A DNA stretch of 64,000 bases, taken from Saccharibacillus sp. CPCC 101409. GTDB lineage: Bacteria; Bacillota; Bacilli; Paenibacillales; Paenibacillaceae. This document shows, one piece after another, positions 59,344-64,000 of this stretch. The notes beneath the pieces are model-generated. The model worked only from the letters and a program-made list of their open reading frames with translations. It ran no database searches and was not told the origin of the DNA. Position 1 is the first letter of the stretch. Every line of letters begins with the position of its first letter. The stretch lies in NCBI RefSeq assembly GCF_030518235.1, contig NZ_JAULSA010000003.1:434001-498000 (forward strand). The letters are read 5' to 3'. Made by a program: the position numbers and the translations under genes.

Positions 59344-62300
59344 ATGATGGAGAAAAGGCTGCAACGGCGGACATGGAAGGCCTGGGTAAGCGGGATGTTG
59401 GCTGTTCTTCTTATCGTAACTTTGTTTCCCCTGGCGCCGGCGCGCACGCTCGCGGCCGCGCCTCTGACGGTAACGCTGTCGAACCCCGCGGCCGTAGCGG
59501 GAGACACGACGGACATTACGGTATCTTACGAGTCTTTCGACGTACTGAATCTTACTATAGGAGCGGTCGATTTTCTGCTGCCTCCGGGAATCCGGGCGAC
59601 GACGGGCGACCAGTTCAACGGCGCGCCTTTGACGGCTTCGCAGATTCTGGACGGGGGACAGCGCGTTCGCATCAGCGGACTCGGGCTTTCCCTATTGAAA
59701 ACAAGCGCCGCACTGAAGCTGAATCAGAAAGTCCTGCCGGCGGCGGGGAACTTTCCTTTTGAGCTGCGCGTGTACGGATTGAACCTTACCGTAATCAGCA
59801 CGACTCCGAGCCTGACGGAAGGCGCGAACCTGGCCGTTGCCGCGCTTGCGCTTCCGGCCGCGGCGATTACGGTAAACAACAATCCCGACGACGCCGATAC
59901 GATTCGCATAGCGGACGTGAAAGTCGGCGATTCGGTGAAAATTTACAATCTCGACGGAACGCTCCGGACGACGCTGACGGCAAGTGCCGCCGGCACGCTG
60001 GAGATTCCGCTTAAACTTCTTCCGGCCGGCGGCACGATCGGCGTCAGCCTGACCCGCGGCGGCGTCGAAAGCGCGCGCGTGCAAATCGGCTATGCGGCCG
60101 AAGTGGTGCCGGCGATCGCGGCGGCTTCGGTAACGGCGGTCAATGCGCTGGGAACGTCCGACTCGGTGACGGTGTCGGGTCTTGCCGCGGGCGATACGTT
60201 CCGTTTGTACGATACTGCGACAGCGACTACGGCCCTTTACACATCGGGTACGCCGAATACGGGCGAAACGTCGGTTAAATTGAATGTGACTTTGAAAAAA
60301 GCGGGCGGGACGTTCTATATTGCGCGCATTCGCAACGGCGTGGAAAGTCTGCGCATGCCGGTCGCCTACCAGCCGGAAACGCCGGCTCAGCTGACGATTG
60401 GGCAGCTTACGCTGAACAATGCCTCGGGCAACACCGATACGGTAAGCGTAACGGGACTTGAGGAAGGCGATACCCTGCTTGTGTATACAAGCGAAGGCGA
60501 GCAGCTTCAGTCGCTCAAAGCCGATGCGCTCGGCGTGGCTTCCGGCAGCTTGAAGCTGACGCCGAGCGGCGGCAGCGTCTATTTGGTCGTGGAACGAAAC
60601 GGCGTGCGCAGCCTTGCGCTGACGGCGCTGTACGCGGCGGAGACCGTAGCCGCGCTGGTGCCGAATCAAGTCATTGTGACCAACAATTCGAGCGATGACG
60701 ATAACATTCGCGTAACGGGCGTCAAAAATGGCGACAAAGTGCGCATCGATGTGACGGGCGGCGGTTCTGTACTGTACGACGTAACGGCGGACGGTCCTGT
60801 GGACATCCCGGTTACGCTGCTGCCCAAAGGGGGCAGTCTGAATATCAGCGTTGTGCGCAACACCGTGGAAAGTTCGCGCCTGATGGTGGTTTACGATTCG
60901 GAAGCGGTCAATCCGCCCGCGCCGACCGATATTACGGTTGCGAACAATTCCGGCAACGCCAACGACAGCGTCAGCGTGTCGGGTCTGAAATCGGGCGATG
61001 AAATCGTGGTCTATACGTCTGTCAACGGAATGGACGAACTGGGGCGCGCGACCGCGACCGGCACCGAAGCCGTCGTCAAACAAGCGCTGCTGCCCGCGGG
61101 CGGCTCGGTTTACGTCTCGATTCGCCGTCACGGCATTACCAGCCTGCGCACAGCGGCGGCGTACAACGCCGAAGTGGTGACTCCGCCGCTGCCGGTCGAT
61201 ATTTCGATCGTCAATAATCCGTTTGCGCAGGACAGCGTCACGGTCGGCAATCTGCAGGCCGGGGACCAGATCTTTGTTTATACGCCGGGGGCGACGACTT
61301 CGTTTGCTTCCGGTCCGGCCGCAGCCGCTGCGGGCGGCGGATATTCGGCAACCGTCGGCAGTCTGGATCTGACCGCGACCGGCGGCAGCCTCCAGATCAG
61401 CATCGTGCGCAACACGATCGAAAGCGCGCGGACGACAGCGCCCTACAACGCGGAAGTCGTCGCGCCGCCGGCTCCGCCTTCGATTACCGTAACCAACCAA
61501 GCGGCTCCGGCGGAAGATACGGTCGTCGTGACCAAACTGCTGCCCGGCGATAAGATTCGCGTGTATCCGACTACCGGAAACATGATCGAAGAAACCGCCG
61601 TGCCGTCCGGCGACGGTCATTCCGCCACGGCAACGCTGACGCTGGAAACTTCGGGCGGCAGCCTCGGGGTGAGCCTGGTCCGCCGCGGCATCGAAAGCGT
61701 GCAGACGCACGTCGTGTATCTGGCCGAGATTCCGGGCTTCAGCGGCGCAATCTGGGTCGTCAACGAAGAAGGCGACAACGATATTTTCCTGCTGAACGGC
61801 ATGCAGTCCGGCGATCAGATCACGGTTTATAGCGACAAAAATGCAGCCGGAAGCGTGCTCGATTCGGGCGTCGCGAACGCTCAGGGCCAATTCCAGGCCA
61901 AGCCGCTGGCGCTCAATCCGGCGGGCGGATCGCTCAGCTTCACTTTCCAGCGCGGAAGCGCGGCGCTGAGCGATCCGGTCAATGTCGACTACGGTCCGGA
62001 GCCGCTCAGCGCGCCTTCGGCGAACAATATCGTCGCGGTGAACAATTCGGGCAGCGATAAAGACACCGTAACCGTGTCCGGCGTGCAGACCGGAGATCTG
62101 CTGACGATCAGCAGTTACGGCAGCGGAGACGATCCGAACGGGACTCCGATCGACTCCCAATCGGTACCGGCGGCGGGCGCGACGGCCGTAACGCCTCTGA
62201 AGCTGGCTCCGGCCGGCGGTTTTGTTATCGTGACGCTCAAGCGCGATTCCCGCGTCAGCGATCCGGTGCGCGCCAGCTACGGCGCCGAATTCGTAGCGGC

Positions 62301-64000
62301 GCCGGCGCTGGGCGATATTACGATCGTTAACGCGTCCGGGACGGACGGCGATACGGTTGCGGTCAAGAACCTGCCGGACGGCGCCGTTATTGTCGTGACG
62401 CCTTATCGCGGCGGCATTGCCGGAACGGCGGTCGAGCGGACCGCTGCCGGCGGCACGGCGTCCGTTACCCTGCCCCTGGCCGCTGCCGGCGGCTCGGTTA
62501 CGGTAAGCATCACGGTGAATACGATTTCCAGCGAAGTCACTACAGCGGTGTACGGAGCGGAGTTTGTGGCTCCGGCCGCCGTGCTGAGCATCGACAACGA
62601 GCCGGGCACAAGCGGCGACTCGGTCCAAATCGGCAGTCTGACGGCCGGAGACAAGTACGAAGTCGTCAGCTACGATCTCTCCAATGCGGTAGTCGCCCGC
62701 GTAAACGCCGCGGCCGATGCCGATTCGGCGCAGGTCGCCATCGCTCTGGCTCCCGGAGGCGGTCACGTCGAAGTGATCGTTACCCGCACCGGACTGGATG
62801 CGTCCGATATTGTACAAAGCGTGCCCGCCTCGCTGTCCTACAATGCCGAGATCGTGCCGGCGCCGCTGTTCAATCTGATTACCGTGATTAACAATCCGGA
62901 CGATAAAGACACGGTGAGCGTTAACGGGCTTGAACCGGGAGACTTTATCAACGTTTACAACGAAGACGGAAGCGATCTGCTCGGAGCGAGCTTGTCGGGA
63001 GCGGACGCTTCCGGCGCAAATTCCGCGAAAGTGATCCTGAATCCGGCCGGCGGGAGCGTACGCGTTACGATCGTGCGCGGCGGGTCGGAAAGCGCGAGTA
63101 CACTTACGCCTTACCGGAACGAGACGGTGATGCCGCCTGCGGCAGACAAGATCTCGATCGTCAACGCGGTCGGCGACGACGATACAATCAGTATCTCCGG
63201 CCTTGAAGAAAACGACCTTTTTACCGTGTATGAAAATGGCGTGAGTCTGGGTTCGCAGGCGGCGGGAGCCGACGGAACCGCAGTGCTCGGCAATGTGAAG
63301 CTGAATGCAAACGGCGGCGCGATCCAGGCGTTTATCGCGCGCCGCGGCGTTGTCAGTCTGCCTACGCAGATTCCTTATCTGCCGGAAGAAGTGCCGGCGC
63401 CTTCGGCGGACGATATTACCGTCGACAACGTGCCCAATACGACTGCGGGCGCAGTCGATACCGTTACGGTAACGCAGGGGCTGAAAGACGGCGACATCCT
63501 GAATGTGTACGACTTCCTGTACAATCTGGTCGGTTCCAGCGCCGCAGTCTCTGGCGGAACGGGAACAGCCGCGGCCCCGATTCCGGCCAATCTGGAAACG
63601 GCGGGCGGAAGCCTGTACGTCGCGATCAAACGCGGCGGTCAATCGAGTGTTTATACGCTGGTGAACTACGGAGCGGAAAAGGTCTCTCCGATCGACCCTG
63701 CGCTGGTAGAGGTGATGAACGAGCCTAACGATAACGACAAAATCGTCGTGGACGGACTGTATGCCGGCGAGAGCGTACGCGCCTACGGCGGCAACGGCAT
63801 GGTTATCGGCGTCAAGAAAGCCGACGCCGACGGCTCCGTCACCATCGATCTGACTTTCCCGCCTGTCGGCGGAACGGTGACGCTGGTCCGGGTGCGCGGC
63901 GGCATCGAAAGCACGGGCATAACCGTCGCGGTCGATCCGGAACAGGTTCCCGCCGTGGCAAACGAATGGCTGGACGCCGATAATTTGACGGGACCTCTGG
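59344..64000 (+). CDS. Giant secreted repeat protein (3' end beyond the window)
   Basis: The frame is open from ATG 59344 to the window end, 1552 visible codons. A signal peptide (WVSGMLAVLLIVTLFPLAPA, Ala-rich cleavage site near residue 38) precedes an N-terminal beta domain (about 40-160; LTVTLSNPAAVAGDTTDITV). From about residue 172 there are some 15 tandem domains of 80-100 residues. Each contains N-N-x-x-x-x-D-T/S-V-x-V-x-G-L-x-x-G-D, a middle LxPAGGS-type strand and an R-x-G-V/I-E-S strand, ending in Y-x-A-E-V. The pattern suggests Ig-like or related beta-sandwich repeats of a surface adhesin or cell-envelope protein. No anchor is visible yet because the C-terminus is missing. Confidence 0.88.
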   Translation, partial: MMEKRLQRRTWKAWVSGMLAVLLIVTLFPLAPARTLAAAPLTVTLSNPAAVAGDTTDITVSYESFDVLNLTIGAVDFLLPPGIRATTGDQFNGAPLTASQILDGGQRVRISGLGLSLLKTSAALKLNQKVLPAAGNFPFELRVYGLNLTVISTTPSLTEGANLAVAALALPAAAITVNNNPDDADTIRIADVKVGDSVKIYNLDGTLRTTLTASAAGTLEIPLKLLPAGGTIGVSLTRGGVESARVQIGYAAEVVPAIAAASVTAVNALGTSDSVTVSGLAAGDTFRLYDTATATTALYTSGTPNTGETSVKLNVTLKKAGGTFYIARIRNGVESLRMPVAYQPETPAQLTIGQLTLNNASGNTDTVSVTGLEEGDTLLVYTSEGEQLQSLKADALGVASGSLKLTPSGGSVYLVVERNGVRSLALTALYAAETVAALVPNQVIVTNNSSDDDNIRVTGVKNGDKVRIDVTGGGSVLYDVTADGPVDIPVTLLPKGGSLNISVVRNTVESSRLMVVYDSEAVNPPAPTDITVANNSGNANDSVSVSGLKSGDEIVVYTSVNGMDELGRATATGTEAVVKQALLPAGGSVYVSIRRHGITSLRTAAAYNAEVVTPPLPVDISIVNNPFAQDSVTVGNLQAGDQIFVYTPGATTSFASGPAAAAAGGGYSATVGSLDLTATGGSLQISIVRNTIESARTTAPYNAEVVAPPAPPSITVTNQAAPAEDTVVVTKLLPGDKIRVYPTTGNMIEETAVPSGDGHSATATLTLETSGGSLGVSLVRRGIESVQTHVVYLAEIPGFSGAIWVVNEEGDNDIFLLNGMQSGDQITVYSDKNAAGSVLDSGVANAQGQFQAKPLALNPAGGSLSFTFQRGSAALSDPVNVDYGPEPLSAPSANNIVAVNNSGSDKDTVTVSGVQTGDLLTISSYGSGDDPNGTPIDSQSVPAAGATAVTPLKLAPAGGFVIVTLKRDSRVSDPVRASYGAEFVAAPALGDITIVNASGTDGDTVAVKNLPDGAVIVVTPYRGGIAGTAVERTAAGGTASVTLPLAAAGGSVTVSITVNTISSEVTTAVYGAEFVAPAAVLSIDNEPGTSGDSVQIGSLTAGDKYEVVSYDLSNAVVARVNAAADADSAQVAIALAPGGGHVEVIVTRTGLDASDIVQSVPASLSYNAEIVPAPLFNLITVINNPDDKDTVSVNGLEPGDFINVYNEDGSDLLGASLSGADASGANSAKVILNPAGGSVRVTIVRGGSESASTLTPYRNETVMPPAADKISIVNAVGDDDTISISGLEENDLFTVYENGVSLGSQAAGADGTAVLGNVKLNANGGAIQAFIARRGVVSLPTQIPYLPEEVPAPSADDITVDNVPNTTAGAVDTVTVTQGLKDGDILNVYDFLYNLVGSSAAVSGGTGTAAAPIPANLETAGGSLYVAIKRGGQSSVYTLVNYGAEKVSPIDPALVEVMNEPNDNDKIVVDGLYAGESVRAYGGNGMVIGVKKADADGSVTIDLTFPPVGGTVTLVRVRGGIESTGITVAVDPEQVPAVANEWLDADNLTGPL

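Noticed and set aside
59692-63642. A 1316-codon open frame on the minus strand opposite the giant repeat gene
   Set aside because: It is antisense to a clearly coding repeat protein with a signal peptide. The frame stays open because GC-rich codons of the repeats rarely give stops on the other strand; it has no recognisable domains.

Overview
The window is a high-GC Firmicutes chromosome segment (roughly 60% G+C by eye). Gene content points to the Paenibacillaceae; a Saccharibacillus- or Paenibacillus-like genome is my best guess. Indicators are AGGAGG-type ribosome binding sites, FlxA-like coiled-coil proteins, a cytosolic GH13 alpha-amylase, MsmEFG-type sugar import, a MocR regulator and many short palindromic intergenic repeats. 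I saw no rRNA or tRNA gene, no transposase, no prophage and no CRISPR array.

Layout. 1-3.3 kb: the 3' part of a potABCD polyamine import operon with translationally coupled genes. 3.3-5.5 kb: a BlaR1/BlaI-type signalling pair on the minus strand with a perfect 14-bp inverted repeat in front of it. 5.6-17.8 kb: an OatA-like acyltransferase, two membrane proteins, an aldo/keto reductase, pyrrolidone carboxylate peptidase, two FlxA-like coiled-coil proteins, an ECF sigma factor with two coupled downstream genes, and a nitroreductase. 18-31 kb: a divergent MocR/LysE pair, alpha-amylase, a second nitroreductase, a DUF72 protein whose only well-placed start is AUC, a DUF1835/DUF3658 protein, an amidase, a 7TM-PAS-GGDEF protein, a cupin and a VTT-domain membrane protein. 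31.5-43.8 kb: GH36 alpha-galactosidase, a CsbD-like stress protein, a cytosolic hybrid histidine kinase, an HNH protein with a very long disordered N-terminus, a Ktr/Trk potassium channel, MenA, an alpha/beta hydrolase and a secreted protein. 44-48 kb: a carbohydrate ABC importer whose gene order is interrupted by about 900 bp of repeats. 48.4-55 kb: a winged-helix/TPR-like regulator with an MFS transporter, a secreted copper amine oxidase-N-like protein and an ABC exporter pair. 55.2-64 kb: a KaiC-like ATPase, a small winged-helix-like protein and a PocR-GAF-LuxR regulator, followed by a giant secreted repeat protein that runs off the window.

Sugar metabolism is a theme: the importer, alpha-galactosidase and cytosolic alpha-amylase could together import and degrade oligosaccharides, although they are not in one operon. 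The other theme is signalling: ECF sigma, BlaR1/I, GGDEF, hybrid kinase, MocR, winged-helix/TPR and KaiC/LuxR systems.

The most unusual content is non-coding. (1) A roughly 105-nt element occurs twice (34570-34675 and 51360-51464), with a near-identical core and compensatory changes in one stem; I take it as a candidate structured RNA. (2) At least three different palindrome families fill intergenic gaps, each as four units spaced about 50, 60 and 50 bp apart whatever the unit sequence. (3) Tandem direct repeats of 9 and 11 bp sit where the -35 regions should be, upstream of a regulator gene and its neighbouring transporter. (4) The KaiC-like/LuxR cassette carries repeated GTATAATC boxes upstream and lies directly before the giant surface protein gene.
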